Assembly: GCA_029891345.1 (NCBI GenBank)
Contig: CM056995.1
Coordinates: 82,771,895-82,835,894 of the forward strand
Source of the DNA: Dryococelus australis
Taxonomy: Eukaryota > Arthropoda > Insecta > Phasmatodea > Phasmatidae
Reading direction: 5' to 3'
Length of the DNA stretch: 64,000 bases
Each line of letters starts with the position of its first letter. The stretch's first letter is position 1. This document shows, in pieces, positions 45,005-55,740 of the stretch. A program made the position numbers and the translations under genes. The notes under the pieces were generated by a model. The model ran no database searches and was not told the origin of the DNA. It saw nothing but the letters and a program-made list of their open reading frames with translations.

Positions 45005-45985
45005 CCTACCTGGAGCTGTTCTCCTCGTTTGAGGCCGAGAAGCGCGGAAACGATAAGGACGAAACTGATACACGCATCAAGTACCCCATCGCCGCTAAGC
45101 GCAATGCTCTGAACTGGCGTGCAAGTGTTCTCGTCGCACTGCGTGTGCCAATGGGACTTGACCAAATTATTTTATCGCTGGAAAGTGTCTGCAGCAAAGG
45201 TCAATGCATCGCCCTCGAGTAATTTTATACGTATCTGAGATGAAAGAGCGCTTTGAAAAAGCTGTTTTTAAACTTTTTGGAATGTTGTGAAATGGCGTTT
45301 ATAATGTGCGTGACGTCTTGAAAGTACTCAACAGACCTCGTCTGAAGTGCGTGTTCTTCTCTTGGATCAACATATTGGACACACGTGTAATATGCTCGCA
45401 AGCAACCAAATCGACTCACCCATAACGCGCGCATACAGACATGTTTTCCACAAAAAGGACATAACATATTCATGAAAAATATATGTCGTTTTAAAGCCCG
45501 ACACTTTAGCTTTACGTTGACACCGTTCACATAAAGCTCTCTTCAGTACACTTTGCAATAATGCCATTTACGTCAAAGTGTAGGACAATTGGGAATTTAG
45601 GTAAGAACGTATGGTTACGTATTGTTCAAATGAAACAAACAATTGCACAATAACAAAGGTAATTTATTGAGTCAATACTGATAGTAGCTTGTAATCGATG
45701 TTTCATTGATCTAATCAACGTTCTTACATGGTCTTGAGGAATTCCGTCCCACTCCTCTAACAACGCCGTTATGAGCTCGTCGATAGTCGAAGGAACTGGA
45801 TTTCTGACCCGGACTCTTCGTTTACGTTCGTCCCATACATGTTCGGTCGGATTCATGTTTGCACTGAATGCTGGCCAGTTCATCGTCCGTAGCTGTATGC
45901 ACGTTTAGTGGGTGAGGCCATTTGGTTGCCCGCGTGTGTAGTTTCGTTGAAAAACGTATATTTCAAACACTCTTCGACGTAGTTC
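45005..45985 (+). repeat. Family F repeat, interrupted by Tc1 fragment region
   Basis: Left portion 45005-45365 contains GAGGCCGAGAAGCGCGGAAA, CGCATCAAGTACCCCATCGC, CGCTAAGCGCAATGCTCTGA ACTGGCG, AGGTCAATGCATCGCC and GTGACGTCTTGAAAGTA. The right portion 45908-45985 (GTGGGTGAGGCCATTTGGTT, TAGTTTCGTTGAAAAACGTA) matches 34285-34345, the end of the copy at 33962. About 540 bp between them, including a Tc1 remnant, is absent from that copy. Confidence 0.5.
45640..45885 (-). pseudogene. Second Tc1 transposase, C-terminal fragment
   Basis: Minus-strand frame from about 45885 down: MNWPAFSANMNPTEHVWD is the third catalytic region of Tc1 transposases; the usual DWPxxSPDLNPIExxWD shows changes including Asp to Asn at the DLNP position. 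Then RVRVRNPVPSTIDELITALL and IRSMKHRLQATI, the normal C-terminus. Start, HTH domains and first two Asp motifs are absent. Separate from, and oppositely oriented to, the Tc1 at 43008. Confidence 0.8.
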
Positions 45986-46746
45986 TAGCGCCGTGTAGGG
46001 TAGGCGGGAGCCTCGACGCAGTCTCTCCCCTTCTCGATTTGCTTGATCACCGAGGGTGTTAGGTTTAAGAATCTGGAGAGGGTGTAGGTTGAAGAAACTT
46101 AGGGGGTGATAGTATCTCACCCTCCCACAGCGTTCATCCTACTCTTCCCCTCCGGTACGTGAAAATTAACTCCGCACGTGGTCAAAATTGCCCAAATTCA
46201 GCTGCTCCGCCCCTCTCCCCGCACATACACCCCTCTCCACAGCAAAACCCAATTTTCGAGCCAACAAAAATACAACTCTATCCGGCACCCCTCGCCTGTC
46301 TTTCTTCCGCGGATCCAATTTACATTTCGTGTGGTCGCGCGGACCACAAATGGAATTGTAGAGGCGTAAATCTTGTTGGGGACTGTGCGAGAGGGTAACG
46401 CACGAGTATATATCCCCGCAAGCATGCTTCATTCCCGTGTAAGTCTAAACAGGGGGCACGATCAGCTCTCTACAAACATCGGCAGTGGGCAATGTCGTAG
46501 GTATGAGATCCATGTCAGTCCCTGTTTTACGAGGCTTTATACGTCTAGGATGGATTACGTGAGAGGATGATCCTCTCTCCTTGTAGCTTTTCGGAATTAA
46601 GTGTGACATTAACAATAAAAATTATAAAGTTAAATCTATACATAGTATCAAACAAAGTCGTCCGGCCGCGTGTGTCTGTGTATTCGGCTAAGGCTTCTAA
46701 ACTACTTGATGGATTTTGATACGGTTTTCACCATCATTTAGAGAAT
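45986..46746. other. No recognisable gene; GC-richer block at 46100-46450
   Basis: A C-rich, moderately CpG-rich segment (TGCTCCGCCCCTCTCCCCGC, TGTGGTCGCGCGGACCACAA) with overlapping frames on both strands that carry no domain. GTGGTCGCGCGGACCAC is a near-perfect palindrome at 46331-46347. Confidence 0.3.
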
Positions 46747-46879
46747 TTCTCGAGGAAGGCCAGCGGCATCGTACGGCGCGATTATTACACAAGGAAATCT
46801 GGAAGCGACTCGGCCGGGAATGGAACCCGGTTCGCCTGGGTGGGAATCGAGTATTCTGCCCACTGCACCGCTGTGGCCC
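46747..46879 (-). repeat. tRNA-derived SINE (family S), 3' truncated
   Basis: On the minus strand: GGCCACAGCGGTGCAGTGGG (A-box), AACCGGGTTCCATTCCCGGC (B-box), GATTTCCTTGTGTAATAATC, CGATGCCGCTGGCC and CTCGAGAAATTCTC, then homology stops. The second half of the body and the tail are missing. Confidence 0.82.
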
Positions 46880-48348
46880 CTACTCTAAAGGAAGACGCTC
46901 GTAACCCCGGTACATGGTAACGGCCATGAGTATTTCTCGTGCTTGTGCAACATACCCGTGATCGTGAACACGAGGAATGAAAGTTTTTTTAGTTTTAAAA
47001 AATCACAATGACGCTAATCTGCGAAGGTGGACGTGAGGATTAATTTGATAGCGCTCCCCTTATCGGTCACTTGCCTTTGCTACAGAGCTGACCGCGGCAC
47101 GAAAATGAGCAGGAAAGGTGGGTATATGTAATTTATGGATTATCTGACCACTCTGATCACGAAACAACAAACATATTCCATTCCGATTTCCGTTCCAGTG
47201 ATGAATTGCGAGTTTTAAGTGTCGACACTCGTCAGTCTGTTAGTATGATTAATCACAAAGTTTCCCTTCTGTTAGTATTTTTTAAGCGTAACAATCACAT
47301 ATACTCCGAAAACTTCACTGAAGCTAAATTATACTACTTTGCCGTAGAATAATGAATTTTTTTATACTACGCTACGCACAGTATAATTATACTACGGTTG
47401 GGAACACTGGCACCCGGTTTCATACCTTTCGACTAACCAGGAAAGTTTTAACATTAAAACTGACGTAAAAATGCTTCTAAAAACGGCGTCCACTGGTTAC
47501 TCGGTATCATAACCCAAGACCTCGAAAGCTGAAGATAATGCTTTACCCAATTCGTCCATGACAGGCCATCTCAAGGCGACGCATTAGCTACCTCATGTAA
47601 TGTTTGAAATATAGTACATTTACAGACATCTTTCATACGAAAATAAATCATACTTCAGAATAGTCCGAAATAAAACTTTCCAAAACAGATCGATTACTGC
47701 AAACATTATTTCGAGTCACATTCAACTCAGGCAAAACGTGCGTTTCCAAGCTGTAATACCTTGAACTATACCACTTGAATATTTGCTAAACTTGTACAGA
47801 AGTCTGCATTAAAATCTGCTATAAAATTTCTACAACTACAATGATAGTGTCGCCGCTGCCGTACACCAGTTCAGTACTTTGCGCACAGAGGATATGGGGT
47901 AATTGATGTGTCGCCCTTTCAATTTTCTTACATCCATGGCTCACACGCACAGAATAGCTCCAGATATGCGGGCGCCTTGAAAACACAAAATAATTTATTT
48001 CCACAACTAATTGTAGAAGCCAACTACACCTTCAAGTGTAATGGATTTTTATTTTAAATTGATGATATGGACATTATAATTCAGCTAAACCACAGCATAT
48101 TGGAAACGTGCCGGAGCTAAATTTGATGGTATCTCTTGTCTTTCACCCCTATTTTAACAAGGAGAATATGGCTGCTGATGTAATTATAATTTCCAGAAAC
48201 GAGTGTTTCACGGGCGTAATTTCACGTGGAAAACCATAACGCAAACACGAACCCATGAATGTCTCCCTTTAAGATCACAAAGGTTACATCTGACCTGACA
48301 CAGCTAAAATAAAGTTTAAGTCGCGCCAGGTTGGAAATTATTTGGTTA
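46880..48348. other. No recognisable gene; small family F fragment at 47860-47910
   Basis: Mostly AT-rich. At 47860-47910, inverted, CCCCATATCCTCTGTGCGCA AAGTACTGAACTGG resembles the family F core. Nothing else identified. Confidence 0.4.
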
Positions 48349-48766
48349 AAAGCTGTTCACGATAAAGTGAGCACTTTAGAAAAGAACCTTATAAAAAAAT
48401 CACTGCACATATTTTAATGGGTGCACTGAGTGGCATCCGCCCAGTAAAGTTGGTAACAATGGATTGAAAGTAGTTCCGTATCCAAACGTCGAATATAAAG
48501 TGTTACGTAACAATTTATGATAACTTAAAAATATTTATTTCGCTTTCTGTTCTTTTTTTTTTTATGCATCCAAGTGTAAAAATTAGCAGATTTGTTAAGT
48601 ATTTACTTTCTAAGTACTTTCAGTGTTTCATTTGACCGAAGCATGAATAAAGTGACGAGGCCCATGTCAAAGCTAATTTTACATAAGGCGGGGAAATACG
48701 CGAAGTGTATGCAAGTAGATATTAAGCAGGGCTTTCAAAAGTGCTCATTTTACCGTGATCAGCTTA
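48349..48766 (+). mobile_element. Family A MITE, complete
   Basis: AAAGCTGTTCACGATAAAGT GAGC at the left; GTGCTCATTTTACCGTGATC AGCTTA at the right; TA at 48347-48348 and 48767-48768. A short internal deletion removes part of CACTGCCCCTACCTGCATAT. Otherwise collinear with 16020-16442. Confidence 0.9.
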
Positions 48767-49735
48767 TACGAATGGTAGCCCTATTGAGGCCAACATGTTA
48801 AAATCTCGACCATGTTTCTATAACCCATCATATTTTCAAAATACGTCTATAACGCTCGTTATTTGCTTTTGCATGTACTTAGTTGTATTAATGTACAACA
48901 CGTAAAGTTTAAATGGCAAAAATGAACAATCGTACGTGTTTGTGTATTTCATCTGTTTTAACAAGAAATAATAAATGTCAAGCTACGGATGCCACGGATA
49001 TCAATAAAACCATAAATCATTTGTTTTGATTTTGTTGATAGACAACAATTCTGCGCAAACGGCAAGAATTTCGCTCAGTAACACATGAAGTGTTGTTGTA
49101 CGTACCGACTACTGCGACCTAACTGTGTGCAGTACTTTCGAAACGGTGGACAGTTTCGAAGGTAGCGACCATTAAATAATATATATTATCGAGCAATCTC
49201 GACCTATCAAAATAAACACACCCACTCCAAGAGCATTATTAAAAGTAACGTTTTAAAGAAAATAATACGATCACCTCATGGAAAGATAATTTTCTGGAAT
49301 AATTTGCGTGTAACATTCACTTGCTTGGAATAAGGGAATGATATAATCCTTTCACACATGCTTAAGAATATCTCTCATGAATTAGTTCGTGACCTGATGC
49401 AAAGAACCGAACACCGACAAATATGGTTTCCTGGTCAGACGTGGCCACTTTGCATATGCCAGAGCGCATGCACAGAATATAATGCATGTACTTTTGCAGT
49501 CGCAGCAAAATGTTTTACTGTGAATAACATGGATGCTGTTGCTGCCAAATAAATATTTTGCGGCAGCCAATAAAATTTTTCTCAATAAACAAATATGTCA
49601 GTGAGCACTAAACAGCTTTCGTACTAGTCAATTTACGTGTTACTGGGCACCACGATCTTTTTTTACCAACAACAAAATTTCGCCTTGAAAAGCTGCAACC
49701 AAACAGTTTTTGTAGCCACTAACACACACACACAA

Positions 49736-49738
<3 letters not shown>
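48767..49738. other. No recognisable gene
   Basis: AT-rich unique-looking DNA. Short frames at 49358-49552 and on the opposite strand have no recognised domain. Confidence 0.35.

Positions 49739-49801
<63 letters not shown>
49722..49801. repeat. (CA)n and (TA)n microsatellite
   Basis: A short CA run (49722-49734), CAAGCA, then about 31 perfect TA units up to 49801. Confidence 0.96.
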
Positions 49802-49803
<2 letters not shown>

Positions 49804-50027
49804 CAGTGTAGTTATGAAAGTAAATTGTTATCAGAATTATGTATTTTGGCCAAACATTTTCAGACGTTGTAAATTTTGTATGTTATATCGGCGTTAAGAT
49901 TATATGCAGTTCATTTAACTTATATTGCAAAGTAGTTACTCATGAAGTTGGAAAGAACCATTAGTCAAATTTACCCTTTTTCAGGTTTTCTAAATTGTGT
50001 AGAATTCAATTGACGTATTTGGAGCTA

Positions 50028-50448
50028 AAGGCTGTTCACGATAAAGTGAGCACTTTTGAAATCAACATTAGAAAAATGGCACTGCCCCTTCCTGCATATA
50101 TTTTAACGGGCCCCCTGAGTGACATGCGTCCAGTAAAGTTGGTAACGATTGATGGAAAGTAGTTCCGTATCTTAATGTCGATTAAAAAGTGTTAGATAAC
50201 CTTTTGTGATAATTTTAATTATTTCTTTAGCTTCGTGTTTTTTTTTTTTTTTCTTCCCATGCATCGAAGTGCAAAAATGAGCAGATTTGTATAATATTTA
50301 CTTTTCCAATCACTTCACAGTTTCAGTTGACCAGCGCATGAATAAATTGATACGGCCTTTGACAATGTTAATCTTACATAACATCGTGCATGCAAGTAGA
50401 TTTTAAGCAAAGCTTTTAAAACGTGATCATTTTACAGTGAATAGCCGA
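50028..50448 (+). mobile_element. Family A MITE, complete
   Basis: AAGGCTGTTCACGATAAAGT GAGC at the left; ATCATTTTACAGTGAATAGC CGA at the right; TA at 50026-50027 and 50449-50450. Collinear with the reference copy; a T-run of about 14 lies at 50237-50250. Confidence 0.9.
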
Positions 50449-51479
50449 TAATTTGTTCTTCCGCAACCTCTTAAGTAGTCGAAACCTGGGGCTTATCCAC
50501 AAAGAAAGGAAAATAATTCCACAAAGCAAGAATTATTTTCTGCGATTATATTAAAAAAGACTTAATAAAACTACTGATCCAATAATAAATGTTACGTGTT
50601 GAGTCTACGACTGAGCAAACGTTGACTGTCGGTTTAGTGTTCAATAATGTATTTCGGCCCAAAATTATAAAGCAAAAATTTCAATATACCTGAATTCTTC
50701 TATGGAGCCAGTGATATTAAGCACGAGATAATTTCTCTGGCATATATAATATAATGGGCACAGTTTCATCGTTTTGTGAGCTTGTTATGATCAGCTGTAG
50801 GCAATAAAATTAATTTATATATCTGAACACAGTCCGTGACGTAATTAAAACAATATGTTTACCAGTTGTTTCTTTAAGTATTCTCGTGACAGTTTTCATT
50901 CATGCATATATCAACTTAGAACTTGAAAAAACTTAAGTTAATATTTTGACATATTTACATCAGTAAGTAGTATTACGCAACTGAAAAGAAAATTGACAGG
51001 TAAACTAGTATTACTAGTTTAGTATACAGATTCTATTTCAAGGCAAAAAAAAATCCTCTATGAGGTCGCTTAAATAATTCAAGCTTGGAATCTGTTGTCT
51101 GCAGTAGATCAAAATATTCTGCAATGTAAGCCTGAAAAATGCGTAGATGTCCTAAGATAGGTTTCTAATGTCCCTTCCAATTCCAGTGTTTCGGGTAACT
51201 GAACTGCGAAACTTGGTTCTGGATTAAGAAACTGAGTGATGAAGATAGAGAGAAAATGAGCGTAAAGCGAAGAGCCAGAGAAACAAGAATACGCACCCTC
51301 CTGTGTTAGAGGCACACACTGCATTTGTCGTGGAACGGATATTATTATTAGCTTGCCAAAAACATGAGACAATATCTTATTCGCACATGTACAAAAAATA
51401 CTGCGTTCTGATGTGTCAAGCTTCCATTGCAAAAGGTAAATCAGTGAAAATTTTATGACTTAAAGGGAACTGAATTGTT
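50449..51479. other. No recognisable gene
   Basis: AT-rich DNA. The 107-codon minus-strand frame at 51109-51432 has no recognised domain. Confidence 0.35.
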
Positions 51480-51637
51480 GAGTTAAGAGATTTGGGCGGC
51501 TCTTAACGAGGTCTTGAGAGCCGATGAGGGTGAAATGAAGTGAGAATGAAACAGCACCGGAATGCACGGGCGGGGAAAACGGAAGATCCCCGAGAAAACT
51601 CGATGACTAGCGCCATCCTCCAGCACGATTTCCACAC
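51480..51637 (-). repeat. SINE (family S), body part, split by transposon
   Basis: Reads inverted CGATTTCCACA-side body: GTGGAAATCGTGCTGGAGGA TGGCGC, TCGAGTTTTCTCGGGGATCT and CGGCTCTCAAGACCTCGTTA with tail AAATCTCTTAAC. The tRNA-like head is on the other side of the element at 51638-52358. Confidence 0.85.
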
Positions 51638-52358
51638 TGTTAAAAAAGTGTTACGGAAAAGTGCTGGTAAACATTTATCCAGAAGTGTCCGTAAACTCTC
51701 TGTAAAATTACGGACACGCTGATTTAGAAACGGACCTTCCGTAAATTGCACGGAACCTCTCCGTTAATTTCCAAGTTAGTTTTCTGTACTTTCCGTTCAA
51801 AATAAAAAGAGATAATGAAAATGTCTTTAATTTTCGTTATGTCAGTGTTCTACCGTGTATAAAAAATGATATTAAAAAGTTAAAATATTTTGTACTTAAG
51901 CGAGGTTTGAACTCGAGTCAAAAAACTACCACTTCACGATTCTGACCATTCATCCACAACTCTCACTCGCAAGTAATGGTATAATTTTTTGTATTTATAC
52001 TCAAAAGGCAGAACCAAAAAATTTTGTTTCTTTTAAATTTAGTGTATTTTTAGTGTTGCCAAATGTTACAGACGCCTGATGCTGTTTTTTAATGTTTGAA
52101 AGAATAGGTCATAGTCGTGTGGAAAACCTTAAATGCCGCAGAAACGATAATTTTCTTGTTACAGTGGCGAAGATAGCTTCGTGTGGAATCGCCATTGTTC
52201 GTCTCCGTAACTCGAAGCCAAAGGGAATAACGGAGACTTTCCGTATTTTGTATTTACGGACTTGACTCCGTTTTTCGTCATTACGGATTGCCTTTCCGTA
52301 TATACACTGTACATTTCCGTAAAACATTCCGTAAATAGACAGAAATTTTTTATAGTGT
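51638..52358. mobile_element. CACTA-like element with TTACGGA subterminal repeats, inserted in a SINE
   Basis: Ends CACTGTTAAAAAAGTGTTAC and, inverted from the right, CACTATAAAAAATTTCTGTC. At least eight TCCGTAA/TTACGGA-type words per side crowd the outer 150 bp in both orientations, none in the centre. CAC-type ends with dense subterminal repeats are the signature of CMC/EnSpm (CACTA) elements. The centre (51905-51965) has an inverted tRNA-like piece with GAGTTCAAACCTCGC as B-box. No transposase. Target duplication ambiguous (2-3 bp). Confidence 0.65.
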
Positions 52359-52360
52359 AC

Positions 52361-52416
52361 TTTCGAAAATCCGAAGTGACCCGGCAGGGGTCCCGGTTCG
52401 CCTTGGTGGGAGGACT
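52361..52416 (-). repeat. SINE (family S), tRNA-related part, split
   Basis: Inverted: CCTCCCACCAAGGCGAACCG followed by GGACCCCTGCCGGGTCAC and TCGGATTTTCGAAAG. This is the B-box half of the tRNA-like head joined to the start of the body and completes the piece at 51480-51637. The A-box half is missing. Confidence 0.82.
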
Positions 52417-54706
52417 TAAAGAGAAAATCAATGTATGAGTGAAATGAGAAATACAAGAAATGCAAGTAAATGTATACCGCATATACTATACATTTGATTG
52501 CGACAGCGTGACTGCGGAAGCAAAATTATCACGAAATGACAATGTATATTAATTTGTATTACTTTAGTGGGTTTTGAGCTAGCTATTAGTTCCTTTCTGG
52601 CTAATAAGGATCGCATACACTTCTGGCAGGCAGGACGTAACCAGCTCGATAGTGGCTAGAGTCGAGCAAGAGTTCCTATGATTGCACAAATACGGCGAAT
52701 TTCATCACACTCATGACATTGTTTAACGTCTGTGTAATATAGAAGACTACAATCGGAGACCACCGACGACTAACAGGAAAAGCTAGGCAAGTGTCTATAA
52801 CCCAACAATAAATAAAGTTAACCGCTAAGCAACAGTCATTTACGTACTACAGGCAACAGCGGAAACACTCAAATGCACGATAATTAAAACTTTCAAAATT
52901 CTGAATCTGAATACTATAAAAAATAAACAATAGCCGTTGTTATATGAAAACTCTAGAATGCGGAGTCCTCACAGTGGGCACAGATCGAGTTAAGGAAAAG
53001 GAAAGGGAACGAGGAATGTTCTCGAGTTCGCCACCATTTACGTTACGATATTAACAATAATGGCGTGGTACATTTACTACAAGTGTCTAATGATTTATAG
53101 TGCTATCGTTACTTCAATAGGCTTTTGCCATTTCAGTCTACACATTTCCACTGGTTGATACGACTTTCGACTTAACAGTACAAACCTCTGAGATTCTTGG
53201 GTGGACGGTAACCTCGCTAAAGCAGTGTTTGCACACTCGCAAGCAGATTCTAGTAGTTTTACTACATATGAGAAACAAACTGTCATACGAGGATGTCAAG
53301 AACTTCCATACAAAACTTAACCTACAAGCTAACTGTCCTCTGAATGGAATTAATTCATAGGATCTTTAATTTATATTTTAAAAAATCCAAATCCAAACAT
53401 AATGACAATATTCGGACTCTGATCTCTCCGTAAAACGATCCAGCCTAAAAAAAATTGTCTAAATATTGTTATTTACAATGCGAATAGAACTCTAACTGCG
53501 CTTATTTATAAAAATTATAATAATTTGATTTTTGAAAGTTTTTTTAACTGATGTGTTATTGCTCACTCAAAAACAACATGTTTTTTTTACCATGTACAAA
53601 CCCTTAAACAAAAAAGAAGACTTTTTTTTTTTGCCCGGCGTTGCACCGAGTCTTGTAATGAAAATTAAGACCCAAGAATGTCTTGTAAGGTATCACGAGC
53701 AAGTAATTCCTTAATATAGACTGACATCCATATGTGATAACGGACTCGAAATAAGGCAGTTTGAAATAAAAACCGTTACATCAAAGGGAAGGTTTCTTGT
53801 AAGATGGCTACTGAGAGTCCTTAAAGTATGAATGAAGTACAAGCCCCAAAGGCTTGAGGCTGCCAAAAACTAAACACTCGGGTGGGGAGTTTCTTGTATT
53901 ATTAAAGGAAGACAGAGCTGCGAAAACTGTTAAAACTGCAAAAGAGCCAACCGAATTCAGAACCGAAGTGGGGAAACATCTACGATAGACTAGAAACCAA
54001 CGAAACATCGTGACGATTTTTTATTGGCTACGTGAGTACCATTGAAGATCTGAAAATTAAAAGAAGTGTTAGCCATATGTTTGTCTAAGATGCTTCAATA
54101 GGAACACTAGTCCGTTCGTCCAAAAACTTTGTTAAGCACATACTAGTAATAATTCGTTCTCTGTTCTGTTACGACCATCGGTGAACAAGGAATTCGGCTC
54201 TTCTATCTGAAAGCAAACTTACAATTAAACGCACCCTATTTGAAATTACGAAAAAAAAAAAAAAAAATTCGCGTGTGTTATCGAGAGTTCCAAGCACACT
54301 GAAGTAACAAAAAATTAGACTAAGAAGTCACGAGAGAGAAAAATCTTCCAAAATCAATACGGTTGAAAAAAAAAAAACCATCCAACGTTTCAAACATTCG
54401 AAACATTTTTGTCAGTAAGAGCTCGATGACCAAGTAGTGTGTGAAATGACAATGCATTATCTGCATTTATTAAAATATAACGCACGGACGTCCGTCGAAA
54501 AGCAAATGTTCACGATGTTGTTGGTAAAGTTTATAAACCAGAGTGATTAAATTACGCACTGAATAAAAATATTGATCATTAAAAGTGACATTTTATTTTT
54601 CCTAATGTCTATCGGTTCACAAAGTCCTTAAATAGAATATGGGAAAGAATGTCGCTGTGCACTCAATAGTGGCTGGAAGTCAGGTAAGTAACCGTAGATA
54701 CTAGTA
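52417..54706. other. No recognisable gene
   Basis: AT-rich, unique-looking DNA with poly-A and poly-T runs (for example 54249-54266). No open frame with a domain, no terminal repeats. Confidence 0.4.
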
Positions 54707-55129
54707 AAGGCTGTTCACGTTAAAGTGAAAACTTCGGAAATCAACCTTAGAAAAAAGTCACTGCTCCTACCTGCATATATTTTAATGGGCGCACTGGGTG
54801 ACATGCGTCCACTGTAAAGTTGTTAACGATGTATGGAAAGTAGTTCCATGTCTTAACGTTAAATAAAGTGTTAGGTAACCATTTGTGATAACTTACATTA
54901 TTTATTTGGCTTTATGTTTTTTTTTCATGCGTCAAAGTGTAAAAATGAGCAAATTTGTAAAATATTTACTTCTCTAATAATTTCACAGTTTCACGTGAGC
55001 AACGCATGAATAAAGTGATGAAGCCCATGGAAATGTTAATTTGACATAAGGCGGAAGAATACACAATGTGCATACAAGTAGATCTTAAGCAGGGCTTTCA
55101 AAAGTACTCAGTTTACCGTCAACAGTATA
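54707..55129 (+). mobile_element. Family A MITE, complete
   Basis: AAGGCTGTTCACGTTAAAGT GAAAAC at the left; AGTACTCAGTTTACCGTCAA CAGTATA at the right; TA at 54705-54706 and 55130-55131. Interior collinear with the reference copy. Confidence 0.9.
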
Positions 55130-55338
55130 TACCACGTGGAACTGTACAAAGAGTCCAGTTTCGCCGTGAAGTTTGTAAGCATTTCTACAAGAGAAGGAAA
55201 AGTATGACGAACGCGCACAGTTTACGGTAGAAAGTTGGAAAAGGAACGTTTAATCGACGTACGCCGCGTAACACGAAGAGCTCGTGTAAATCAAAAACAG
55301 CGAAAGCGTCCCAAGCAGACGGTGCCGGTTTGGTCGCG

Positions 55339-55381
<43 letters not shown>

Positions 55382-55740
55382 GCGCGCGCGGACCCACACA
55401 CAAGCAGCACGAATATTCCGGCGAGCGGGATAAAAATCAGCGAGGCTCTTCAGACCTGACAATTTGGAATCAGCAGTAACGAGAGGAAGTGTGGAACGAG
55501 AGAGGCAACGAAGAGAGGGGGGGAGGGATGAGGATGAAGCAGTGGGTAGTGAAAGGGGAAGGAGGAGACGGCAATCCGAGAAATTGGGGCGAAGACGCGC
55601 GCGCGGGCGGGCGGGCGGGTACTGCAGAAACACCGTCGTCGCCGTCAAAAGGGGCCCGGCCAGCCTCTGCCGCGCCGCCGTCTGCAAAGTAAACACGCCA
55701 ATTCATTAACCGCGCGCCGTCATAACGCGACGGCAGAGAT
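55130..55740. promoter_or_regulatory. CpG-rich block with purine-rich and GC/CA tracts
   Basis: Includes GACGCGCGCGCGGGCGGGCG, ACCGTCGTCGCCGTC, CGCGCCGCCGTCTGC and AACCGCGCGCCGTCATAACG. A purine-rich run (55484-55560) precedes it. Frames on both strands are low-complexity. Composition is that of a CpG island; no promoter element or gene can be tied to it. Confidence 0.35.
55335..55390. repeat. (CG)n(CA)n(CG)n alternating tract
   Basis: CG repeat, then about 16 CA units, then CG repeat again: 56 bp of alternating pyrimidine-purine with a single phase break at 55380. Such alternation is prone to form Z-DNA. Confidence 0.95.

Noticed and set aside
55250-55709. 148-codon minus-strand frame and antisense partners
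   Set aside because: Cross a CA/CG repeat and purine-rich DNA; composition driven and without domain.
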